A stretch of DNA of 64,000 bases from Prostheceraeus crozeri (taxonomy: Eukaryota > Platyhelminthes > Polycladida > Euryleptidae): positions 1,947,001 to 2,011,000 of the forward strand of contig CAJQUW010005533.1 in NCBI GenBank assembly GCA_907163375.1. Reading direction: 5' to 3'. Below are positions 34,801 through 46,800 of this stretch, in pieces. The translations under genes were made by a program, and so were the position numbers. Within the stretch, counting starts at the first letter, position 1; every line of letters starts with the position of its first letter. The notes beneath the pieces are model-generated. The model did no database searches. It was given only the letters and a program-made list of their open reading frames with translations, and was not told the origin of the DNA.

Positions 34801-37800
34801 GTGTAGCTCAAAAACAGATTTATAAAACTTCCATTTCATATACTGGCTAATGAAAGAATTATTTTCAAACGCACAATTGACGCACATTTCAAACGCACAG
34901 CTTGACAGATAGTTAGCTGCCTCAATGAGCTGTATGTCTCGTAGCTTTTCTCTAGCTACGTAATGCATCAAGCATAGTGTCATATCGCTTGGAAATATGC
35001 TTTACGCAAGAAGTGCTAGACTTATATGGCAGCGCACTCTTATATTTCGGTCTGGGCCGCAGCAGGTACAATTCATGAGACCCAAACACTTTAAGCAAAC
35101 TAATAAACTGGAATAGCTTTTGCATTTTTTTGTGACTTCTTCTATGGTCAGATGGTGATCACAAGTCGGTAAAGGACATTAACTCGATCAAAAGCTGTTG
35201 CGTATATGGTCGCATAATCAGGTACTCCGACCAAAACTGGCGGCTCACTTTTCATGTGAATGACCACAAATAGATTATTATGTCTATGGTTTGACCTCCA
35301 TGGGTTGACTGTATGAGGTTACCAACACACGATGATGACCAGCTGAGCATTGTTTCGTCTACCGATTTTATTCACGAGTATGTATCTAGCTGACAAATGT
35401 TAGAATTTGCAATATATTCGTTTCTCATCATAGTGTAATTTCTCGCAAAATGCGGAAATTAAGTTCAACAGACATCACACACCTGATTTGAACATAAAAT
35501 AGAAACAAGTTCAGCACAATGTCCTCTACGGAAAAAACTAGCTTCTCCTATTAAATGACTTCAAAAAATGGTTTCAAAGTAACCCAATTTTTCTCCAGAT
35601 TTATGTCAGGGTGACATGTTCAGATTACCAGCCGCACATATTTTAAACGGCAATTTGATCTAAGACTTATTCACTTTATTCTTAGTAAATCGTTGTAAGA
35701 TCGAATATGTAAATCAATGGATGACATGTTATCTCCATTGGAGTAGCATTTGATAAAGACAATCGAACGTCCAGAATAAATTGTTAATCAATAATGGAGC
35801 TAATAATCAGACATCGCACGCTTAACCAACTGAGTCATGATTATTGCATGGTGCTATACAATCTTGTACAACCTGGAGTAAAAAGAATGCATATCACCAA
35901 TCAACTTGTGTCACGAGTCACCATTAGTTTATTGAACAGATATTTGGAAAATTCAGCATGATTCGCGTTTGAAAAGGGACCTTCCATGGTTAGTAATGAG
36001 CTTGAATTTCAAGACAAATTGACCTAGTATGCTAGTGAAACTGCAAGTAAAAGCCACGAGAGTTCAGATTTCACACGATTGTTCCCAAAAGCTGATAGAA
36101 AGTAACGCCGATCCCTCCTTCGTTAGGATTAATGATGTGGAAGAATCTGATAAGATCTCACCTTATGTCTGTAAGTAAATCCCTCTCTTAGAAGACCAAA
36201 ATCAACTCTTGTTGGCAGAATATCCAAGCCCCGCATTCGTCTCACACCTAGCTGACTTGCTAATGACCCTCCAACAACTGAACTCGTCAAAATCCGCCGT
36301 CGAACGGGATCTTCAATGGCTGCTTGACGAACGTTGTGGCCTTGTCGACCCGGCCTTCCAGCATTCAAATAATTCGGTATTTCAACTTCGCTTTTGCGCG
36401 CTTCCCCTGTCACATCCACACATACACTTGCAGGAGGAGGTACTGTAGCTACCGGGGAAGGATCAACTGAAAGTAAATTGATGGTTTAAAATACATAAAA
36501 CACACAATCAATTACTGTTCCTGTGTGGATTCGTCCTGGTCCTTACTCGAGTGATTAGTATCAAAATATGCAAATTCGTTGACAGCATGTTTGGGAGTCG
36601 GACCATCAGGTCTTGGGACTGGTATCACTCCGTGACCAGGTGTAGGATTCATCGGACGCGTCGATTTCGGGCTAGTGTTGGCGAGAGCTTGACCTGGAGT
36701 TGGATTGACAGGACGCGTTTTGGACTCGCCATCTTCCACAGTAAGAGTTACAGCTGAAATACCGACGAAAGATGAGGTACCAGTTCAAGGAGTTACCTAG
36801 GCATGAAGCATTTTATTAAAATATTTTTTGACATACTCAATAAATTCCGACTTCGGCAGTTTTGCTCAACACCTTTTGATAAATACGTCGATTACTGAAT
36901 AATGCACACATAATGCAATAAATTCAAATATGATCTTTATCATTTGTAGGGGCGTGTGTGGTGCACCTGAAATTTTGGTTCGGTTCGGAGCATTATTGCT
37001 GATGGTGAACATTGTTTAGAAAGGAAACGGCTGGCTCCCAAAGGTAACGTGCGTCAACGGTGTCGGACTAAGGTTTTCAAAATCCCGACTTTTCCTGGAT
37101 CCCGGAATTTATCCCGATTTCTTTTGCGATCCCGGGATTGATCCCGGGATTGACAAGCTCAATGGATTTGTTGTAAAGCACAGGGTAATATACCGGGTGT
37201 ACCTATAGGCTTGTGCAGACTGAGTCATGGAGGGCTCTCAGAGGAGTTCTGAAATGTTTGAACTGTTTAATCAGCTTAGAACTTTATTGTGAGATAGACA
37301 CGTGCCTGAACTTCTATGACTTGGCAATGAGTTTATGTTTCAGTTTTTATATGCGGGGTATACTAAAGTATGTACTTGTAGGCCTATTGGATCATGCGGA
37401 ATGATCTCATTAATGATAACAATCAATAACATTGATGAAGCTAATATGTGGTTTTCTCATTTTCATGTCCATCCGTCCAAATGACTTTTGTTACGTCTTG
37501 TAAAAGCATGATGTTGTATAATACCGGTACATGTTATAGTAAACCACGCTTATTCATATATGGCTTGACCACTTTCTTAATCTCCAGACCAGTTGACTGA
37601 ATACCCTATACTGTAGATTACCTATACTCGTATAGCTTTTTTTGCAATATCAAAGAAAATGAGAAATTAATGCATTTGGCATTCACATATCCACACAAAA
37701 ATAACTCCAAGCTCAATAGGAATACGATAAAAATTTACAAAAGTACGGTCTCTTTATGAGATGGTGGCGAATCCCGGGATTCAGAATTCCGTAAATCCAC

Positions 37801-40800
37801 ATCGATCCCGGGATTGAATACCTTATGTCGGACGTGTTTTCAGCGCGCTCTTAGCCTTGTGGTCTTTGTGTTTCTGTTCTAGGCTGTTAGGGATTGTTTT
37901 TCATTAATTTTGGTATCATTCATCTCCTTATCACATTCTATTCATTTCTGTGTCATCGGTATCCCCTGTCATTTAGTGGCTCCAAAGTTATCGCTGTTTT
38001 TCAGTCCCTTCGATTACTCCATTATCTAATCACGTGATTCGTTGTTTAGTGATTACCATAGCCTAGTTTCATTGGCGTGCCGTGCTTCTATCAACACGCA
38101 GCTGCAGTGGCTTTGTCTCATAATCTGGAATCATCTCTCTGACTCTGTCCGATTTCTCTGCTGTTGAGAGTGCTGTAGCTTGGCGTATTGTGCCAAGTCA
38201 GATTTCTATGTAATTCTCTCTCCAGAATTGCATCCCTTTTCGATTTCTTTGCTGATCACACGCGTTTATAGACCAAATTTCTTCGAAAAGATGCAGCGGT
38301 GCAGTAGTGTAGTGGTACCGTGTTAGACTTGCTAACCTCGTTCATCGAGTTCAAATCCTGCTCTAATTTTTTTCTTTTTGTTGTTTTGTGTGGTAGTTCA
38401 GTCCTTCTATGATAATAGCATATAATTAGCTAGTGTTGAGCTCTTACACTGTTTACTCTCTACCGTTCGTTTTTGTATTATGCCATCTATCCACCGCATA
38501 AGTGTGGGGCTGTTAGTGTGCATGTAGCTTGGCGTGTTGTTTTAGAACCAGCGTATATTTTTCCCATCCATCCTACTTCGCTAATTCGGTAACTGCAGGG
38601 TCTGAGTGTGGGCTTAGCCTACTATTCTTCTTTGTTGTGACTGAAATCTCTGAGTGTGACTCCTTTCTTATTGTAGTTAATTCCTTTTTTTCCTCTTCGC
38701 ATAATGCCTAGAACGGCTAAAGATTCCAAGAGTCAAGCTTCCTCTGATCTTCTCCCTGGTAGATCTACGTGTTGGTGTAATCAGCTTTCCAACTCAACAG
38801 AGATTGAGTGTTCCAACTGTCGATCTTGGATTCATTACCTCTGTCTGGGTCTTTCCTTCCGCCAGCTCTCCTATGTTATCAATGACGATCCTGGCCTCTA
38901 TCTCTGTAAATCTTGTTGTCGCTGTCCAGAAGTTGACTCCATCAAGTCCAAGTTACTGGACGGTTTCCCGTCTGATGAGCATGTGTATTGCTTTGACGAG
39001 GATTGGTTCACTGTTGACAATTTAACTAATCCTCCTGTTTGCCAGACTCAGGATGTTTCTCACAGTTGTGTTAGTTCCAATGTTAAGGAAATTTCTCCCA
39101 GTTCAGACAGTCCTCCATTACTTTCGAAATTATAAGAATTGGAGAAAGCATTTTCGACTCTGACATTGAAGCTGGAATCCAAGATAGCCATGATCTCTAC
39201 TTCCCTCCACGAGAATACAGCTGATAAATCTCCCAGCATTCCTTGGCCTGCTCCTCTCCCCCCCCCCCCGTTTCTTCCTCCCAGTTTTACACCGGTAATT
39301 TTCCTCCTCTCTCCTCAAAAGATGTCCCTGTCGATCGCTCACCTGGTGTTTTTCAAGGTCCAACTCTATCGAATCATGTATCGAATCCCACTCCGCCTAT
39401 CTCAACTTCCCGGATGCCTGTCTTTCCCGTGAGACAGACCGGTTCGATCCCGTCCGTCCCTCCAGACTCTGGAATCTACATGCCAAATGAGCTCATCCTG
39501 ACAAATTTTCCTGATGATAAGGATCTGTCTTTCGGTATATCTTCAATCATTCAGTCTATTAGAAACAGTTCTCCTTCCTCGTCATGTCCTGAACCAACTG
39601 ATGTTATCCGTATTGGCAAGCCGAAAGTCAATTCTCATAGGCTGGTCAGGCTGATTTTTAAATCTGCTTTCGACGCGAAGCTTTTCAAATCAGCTTTCTA
39701 TTCCGCTTCTCCCTTTTTTTGTGATTCAAGCCAGGTTCGCATTCGATCAAGCCTTTCGCCTTCAGGACAAGCTCTCCGTCGGCACTGCTTCGAACTGAAT
39801 AAACAAGCTTCCAAGAGCGACAATGGCTCTTCTTGTGAGAGTTTTAGTCTACGGGACTCCAGAGTTATTTGGCGCTTCGTTCGCAGAGATGATGGTAGCT
39901 GGCAAAGAGACTCCTCTTGGTTTGATCGTACTTATTCAAAAAACTGAAGAGCCCTAACCTTGCACTTAAGTTTCTTAACTTGAATGCTCGCAGCATTGTC
40001 AACAAGCTTCACATTTTTCATTCCTATATCTCTGACCTCCAACCAGATATTATGTCTGTGACTGAAACTTGGGCAAATAAAAATTTTAATGATGCTTTAT
40101 TTCAAGTTTCAGGCTTTAAATTATTCAGATCTGACCGTCGCAGTGGTAGTCGCGGTGGTGGTGTTTGCCTTTACATTAAGGACTCACTTCAGTCTTGTGC
40201 TTTGGGTGTCGCTAACAGCTCGAAATTCAGTGATTGTGTTTGGGCTGAAGTTTATCTTCATAATAAATCTTCCATTCTTGTAGGTGTGGTTTATCGTCCT
40301 CCTAATTCATCAGTAGCTAATGACAGTGTCCTATTCGAGCTCTTCCATGAAGCCTCCTCCCTTCCCCACCAGTTTAAGCTAATAGGAGGCGATTTTAATT
40401 TCCCCCACATTGACTGGGAGACACTTTCTTCCAACAAAGACTCTGAAGATTTTCTTGTTTGCACTGTTGAGTCAGGGTTATACCAAACTGTCTTTGAACC
40501 TACACGCGAAGAGCATATATTGGATTTATTATTCTGCTCCACTCCTGATCTTGTTACCCGCGTTGATGTAATTGAACCTCTAGCCTCTTCCGATCACAAT
40601 ATGGTCTTGGCTGAACTGGCTTTTTCTGCTGAAAGAAAACCAATTTCTTCCAAGTCGACTCCTCGTTATAATTTAAAGCAGGCTGATTGGGACTTGTACC
40701 GTTCCATTTTCTCACTTCCAATAACTGGGAAAGTTGCTTCCAGCCCAAAGATGTGAATGAGATATGGGCTTCTTTTCAATCCGCTATTCACGGTGCTTTA

Positions 40801-43800
40801 TCGTCAGCAGTTCCGACCATGAATTATCTTCGAAGTAACAGACCTCCTTGGGATTCTCTAGAAATTCGTTCTTTAAAACTACAGCGCAGAAGGGCGGAAC
40901 GTATCTTCCTTGACACCAGATCTGAAGAGGCTAGACGTTTGCGCAATCATACATCTAACCTCTTGAAACAAGCAATCCGCAGATCTATTTACAATTTTGA
41001 ATCATCTTTGGCTAACAGTGACAATCCTAAGCGATTCTGGAACTATGTAAAATCTAAACAAAAGGTTCGATCCACCGTTGGTCCGCTTGTCGACCCGTCC
41101 ACTGACCGAGTAGTGTATGATCCCCTACACTCAGCTACTATTCTTGGTGATTCCTACAAATCTGCTTTCACCTCTGAGTCTCTTCCCCATACCTGCAGTT
41201 CATACACAAACTGATCATTGCCTCGCTGATGTAGTTTTCACACCTGATAGAATTCGCTTCCACCTATCACATAAGAAGAATTTCTCCTCCCCTGGCCCTG
41301 ATGGCATTCAATATATCTGCTACAAACAAGGTGCTTTTGTTCTGCTTCCACTTCTTGCTCGCCTTTTCCAGATCTTTTTTGAGCTGGGGAATATCCCGCT
41401 AGTCTGGAAGCACGCTCTGGTTACTCCTATACATAAGAAAGGTTGCCGCAAGAAGGCAGAGAATTACCGTCCAGTCAGCCTGATTTGTACTGCCTCCAAA
41501 TTGATGGAGTCGATTGTTCGCGATCACCTGTGGCAGTTCTGGAACCAATATGACATAATCAAGCGCTCTCAATTTGGTTTTCGATCCAATTCGTCTAGTA
41601 CCCACCAGCTCTTAGAATTCCTCGAGGATTTAACATCTGTTGTGGATCGCGGTCAGTGGGCTGACGTCATCTATCTCGATTTTGAAAAAGCGTTCAATTC
41701 AGTCCCTCACTTTCGTCTCCTCTCGAAATTGACTTCCTTGGGCATTGGAGGGAGACTTCTATGTTTTCTGAAAGCTTTTCTTGAGGACAGAACTGAGTGT
41801 TGTCGTGGTGATGTGCATTCTTCTCCCTACAGCATGATTTCTGGTGTCCCCCAGGGATCCGTTTTAGGCCCAGATCTGTTTGCCGCCTTTATTAATGACA
41901 TTGATGACACCTTGACAAACTCTTCTTTATTGAAATATGCTGATGATGTAAAATTGTACTCCGAAATCAAGCGCACTGATCCCCTGAAAGCCAAAGAACT
42001 TTTGCAAGCTGACCTCAACGCTGTAACCACCTGGTCGAAGATATGGCAGCTATCGCTCAATCCCCAAAAAGTGCTCCATTCTACACCTTGGATTTCGCTA
42101 TCCTGCCTCGGACTACCGTCTGGATGGAAGTTTCCTGAATAATCCCAAGTGTGTCAAAGACCTTGGAGTTCTGATTTCAAAATACCTAAAAATTCTCTCG
42201 GCACATTCTGACCTGTGTTCAGAAAGCGAATCGCATTGTATCTGCCATCCTCAGGACATTTGTCTCTCGGGACGCCGATCTGCTTATTCGTCTCTTCAAG
42301 ACACTGGTCCGCCCTCACCTCGAATATGCCATCCCAGTCTGGAATCCATCCCTGAACAAAGACATTCTGGCTATCGAACGTGTACAACGTCGATTCACCA
42401 AAAGCATCCGTGGTCTATCCTCGTTACCCTACGAAGAAAGACTGAGAGCTCTGAAACTCCCAACACTACAATGTCGTCGTCGGATTATGGACCTTACAAC
42501 CGTGTTCAAAATATGTAACCACCTTACTCCAAGTGATCCTAATTCCTTCTTCACCTTTAGTGCTTCCCGAACCCGTGGACATAACTACAAAATTTTCCGC
42601 CACCCAACAAATCTGAATTGTCGAGTATCCTCCTTTTCCAAACCGCATCATAGATGACTGGAACCGCCTCCCCGACGATATTGTGAACAGTGAAACAGTT
42701 TAAACGAAAGCTTTTTATGTTTTATTGTGACTTCTAAATGTTCCCTCCTGAATGTATTTCCTGTGTTGCCTTGGTGTTCATTGCACTTATTGGTGTACGA
42801 AATAAAAATAAATAGTAATGGCGGAAGTGTATTCTAAACAGCAACACACTGCGTGTTTCATCTATACAGAGTTTTAAGGGACTGCCTGAGTTTCTCCTGC
42901 ACGTGTTACTGCCTTCCAATTAATATACAATTCCGTTACAACCTTGTGAGGCTCCTTCTTTCTGAAAACATTAGCGACTACCGGTGCCGAGTCAAACCAA
43001 TAGTCTTCTTTTCTCTGTATGTCAATGGGGACCTTCACGAAGATGCAAGGACAGACTTCGTTTTTTGTTGCATGATATTGCTTGACTTTGAGTAGGCAAA
43101 TATGAAAGATTTCTTAGATTTTTTTGAAAGTAGCTATTTTTTTCCAGTTATCCTGATCATCAAGTTGCCACATGATGCTAACAAAATAAATAAGAAATGT
43201 CGATTTAATATATTTGCGTTTTTCGCAGACGAATCTGTATGTCTTTACACAGCAGAAGGTCTGTATGTGTTTTTCATAGCCTTTATAACAGCTCTACATG
43301 ACGCAATCTTAGAGCGAAACTGCACATCGCATACCTGTCGATTGGAAGCAGCGCACGCAACTAGTCGCATGTAGGCAGTCGTAGCTCGGATAGTCAGAGC
43401 AATAGGTCTGATTTCAATTTAATCCATCGTTTATCTTATTTCATGCATTGCTAATTTGAATACTCGATACTTACGCGGACTCTTATGAGCTGAAGCTTGT
43501 ACACTGTTGGGGAAGACATTCATTTGCTTCGAAAAAGATTTCACGCTAGTTGCCTGAAATAAAATAGGATGTTCATTTTCACGACAAGAACAACTGAAAT
43601 ACATTTCAGTGTCAGCAAATCGGTCTTCAATGTTGAAGATATGTGATTACAAGGATAACATGTATTGTAGGCACACATGATTATTTAACAAAAACATCAT
43701 TATATTCAGTCGCGTCTTATTGACTTTGTTTGTTAACCAGTCGACCACTTTTCAACTCTCATGAGCTTTAAATGTATGTGCAAGGATCAAAGCCACATTC

Positions 43801-46800
43801 ACTAACTCAGCGACTACATTATCATTTTTACCGATACTTCCTAGCTACTTTCTATTTAATGAAATGATTGCTCCGGTTATTTTAATTGTTTATTAAAATA
43901 TAATATCAGGCTTCATCAGCGAGATATAGTGAAGCGCCGGAGATTATTATCAACTTACAATTCCTTGAAAAGCATTAGACAATCATCATTTTGCTAAAAA
44001 AGAAAAGTCGAAAATGCAAGGATAGTCAAACAAATGATAAAAAATTATACCTTGAACTTAGTCGATGTGTTATGATGTCAATGCATATTTGTACACTCGT
44101 ATATATGAGATTCGTTGAATTGACATCAATGAGTTTAAACGAATGTATTTTTACGACAGAAACAGCCAATCGCTCGAAACGTCTGAATTTATAATATCTC
44201 AAGCAATATGACTTCATATATCTTAGATATTTTTCTTGGCGATTTAAGTCAATAGAGTATTTGCACAAATATCTATCTTTCTATAAAGCTATCAACAACA
44301 GCATACAATTGAGACAAATACATAAGTTTTAAATTTCAATAAAAGACAAGTCAAATAATTAACTATTTAATAAATCAGTTAAAACAATCTATATGATTAA
44401 TAAGAAACAAATTTTTATTTCATCCTTCATATATTCATTGGCATACATGCAATCATATTTTCGGATTTGTCTCGCCAATTTCACGCATGAAATTATTCAT
44501 TCACGGTCATTTCTTAAGTGGCATTCAATAAAAGGTGACTTGTACAATACAGATATTATTGGCCGCGGAAATTCAGGGAATTGATTTATTGAGTTAACTC
44601 AAAATGCATCGTTATTTTTCTTCGAGAAATATTTCACAATTAGATCTGTTTTCATGCCACCGACTTTCTTCATAATAAACAATATTTTCTTCATAAAGGA
44701 GATTCTATACTCAAGTATATTTACAGACACTGCTCATGTACAATGCTTTAACTTACCTGACTCAGTACGAAATCTTTTCCGAAATCTGACCGGAAATAAT
44801 TTGGAACATATTTGTTGCGCAAAGCATCTCGATTCTGCTTCTCTTCTAATAGTGCTAATCGGTCACGTTCCCAATCAGCAGCTGTTCGTTTTGGTTGAGG
44901 TGTTGGAGGCGCTGGTGGTGGAGGAGGAGCTGTGGCTTTCTCGTATAAATTCTCTACGTCATCTGGAGATCATAGGTAGTGTTTTAGAAAAAGGGAAAAC
45001 AGGATGCGATTGTTATGGTCAAATATGGTTGCTGACAATTGGACGCACTTCAGTTGTTAATATAATTTGCTGCATTATAAAAAGTGGGGAGGTGTAACCG
45101 TCATCTGGCGGGCATCAATCTACTTAACCATCAGTCTACGTCTAATTTTAGAAATAATCTCTTGTATTACAGAAGCTAACTAGAACATTGCCATAGTCTT
45201 AATACCAAGGATAAGCGAATCAATGAAAATAACCTCACAGAAAAATACCGTCTTAAATTGTCACGCTATCGATGTCTTGAAAACACATTCTCGATATCCT
45301 GTTCATTTTTTCTATGATTTTCACATGTACCACAAGCAAAATCTGATGCTGCTGATACTATGTGAAGTTAGGTAGTCTCGATGTTTTGCTTGTCAATCAA
45401 GCCACATCAGGGGAAAAAGGGAAGTAGAATTTACAAACTGAGTCGAAACTCAAAGATCATGTGTAGATTCATCCGTAAGGTTTAGAGAAATACGATGATT
45501 CTTTTAATCATAAATTAAAGTGATAGACCAATAAACGTTTTACCGAGAGTCCTGATACTTTTGTTCTGTCTTGAACTCTTTGGAGAACCTGACTATATCA
45601 CACCTTGTTCATGTCGTTGTTATTCACATTGTTTTGTTATTTCCTCAAAAATGTGTCATTTAGATATCAATTTCGAGTCACAATGCTTGAAATGCTACAG
45701 TATCTGATTTTATGTAAATTCTGAAAACTGAGTAGGCCTATTTCATTTAGCCATCTCGGAATATGTTAGGTATTTAGCAATAGGAAGTGTCCATAATGAT
45801 ATGGCATCTGTAGTTCCATTTTTCGTTATCGTGTGATATTCTCCTCTCCTGCCCCTCGCCACGCGGCTCGGTGTGAAAAGGCATTTAGATTGGAATTTAC
45901 CATTGGAATGAACCATTAGCAAACATAAGTTATAGCTACTGAAAAACGTGCAGTATCCCGGAGTATGGTCAATTACGTGAGCAGCAAAATAGTTACATCG
46001 GTATTTTCGATTAGGTAAGAGATGTACTTCCATTCACAATTTTCATTTTTTTGCTTTCATATTCTATGTAGTAAAGCACAATGATCATGAGAGACATTCC
46101 ACTCACCAATTTGTAAATTTGCTCTGACTGTAGCTGCGCGAGCAAGTAACTGACTCGCCAGTAACTTTTCTTCCTCTGATCTGGGATCCATGACGGCGGA
46201 CGATTCGATTTTTTCATCCCGTGACTGAATGTATTCCGCAAACTTGCGCATTCTATCTCGAAGTCTGCAGAAGTAGAGAAAATTAGTGTTTCAACATACG
46301 TCCTTCATCTAAAACTGGTGAAAAAATGTACGATGGCTGACATCTGATACAAGTACAGTTGTCCCACATCACCGAATAATGCTTCAATTTTATGTCAATG
46401 CTTTCTCAAAGCCCTTTTGTTTCGACTTGGCTTCTACATTTCTTCCTTCGACATACATGTAAATATAGAAAGATTTAACTCCTCTAACCTTCACATCCTT
46501 CAAATCAGTTTTGCAACAATCCCCTCAATATCATTTGATGTCAAATATGAATTTTCCTGGAGGCGAGGCCAAGAGAACTACCATCAGCGGACTTCTCTCA
46601 CTTTCCTCTTTCTCTTCAGCCATTCCTTGACATCTTGCTGTCATCTTGGAGATTTGTACATTCTACATGTATGATATTGGACCAACACAATAAAATAAGA
46701 GGAAAGCAGAGTTCATCTTAATCTAAATTTTTACGGCTGAAATGGGTGTCACAGAACGCACAAAAGCAGATTCAAATACCGAACTGAAGGACCCACCTAT

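Larger units (their letters stand above)
37834..42815 (+). mobile_element. Near full-length CR1-like LINE, antisense in SPAG17 intron
   Basis: The element has a 5' leader (start uncertain, about 37834-38703), ORF1 (38704-39947), ORF2 with endonuclease, RT and C-terminus (about 39942-42715) and a 3' tail ending AAATAAAAATAAATAG near 42815. The domain order matches CR1/L2-type LINEs. ORF1 has one in-frame stop and one shift at a C run; ORF2 has several single-base shifts. Most protein blocks are nevertheless well preserved, so it is a recent copy or carries some sequencing errors. An older copy of the same family lies at 15187-15880. Confidence 0.88.
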
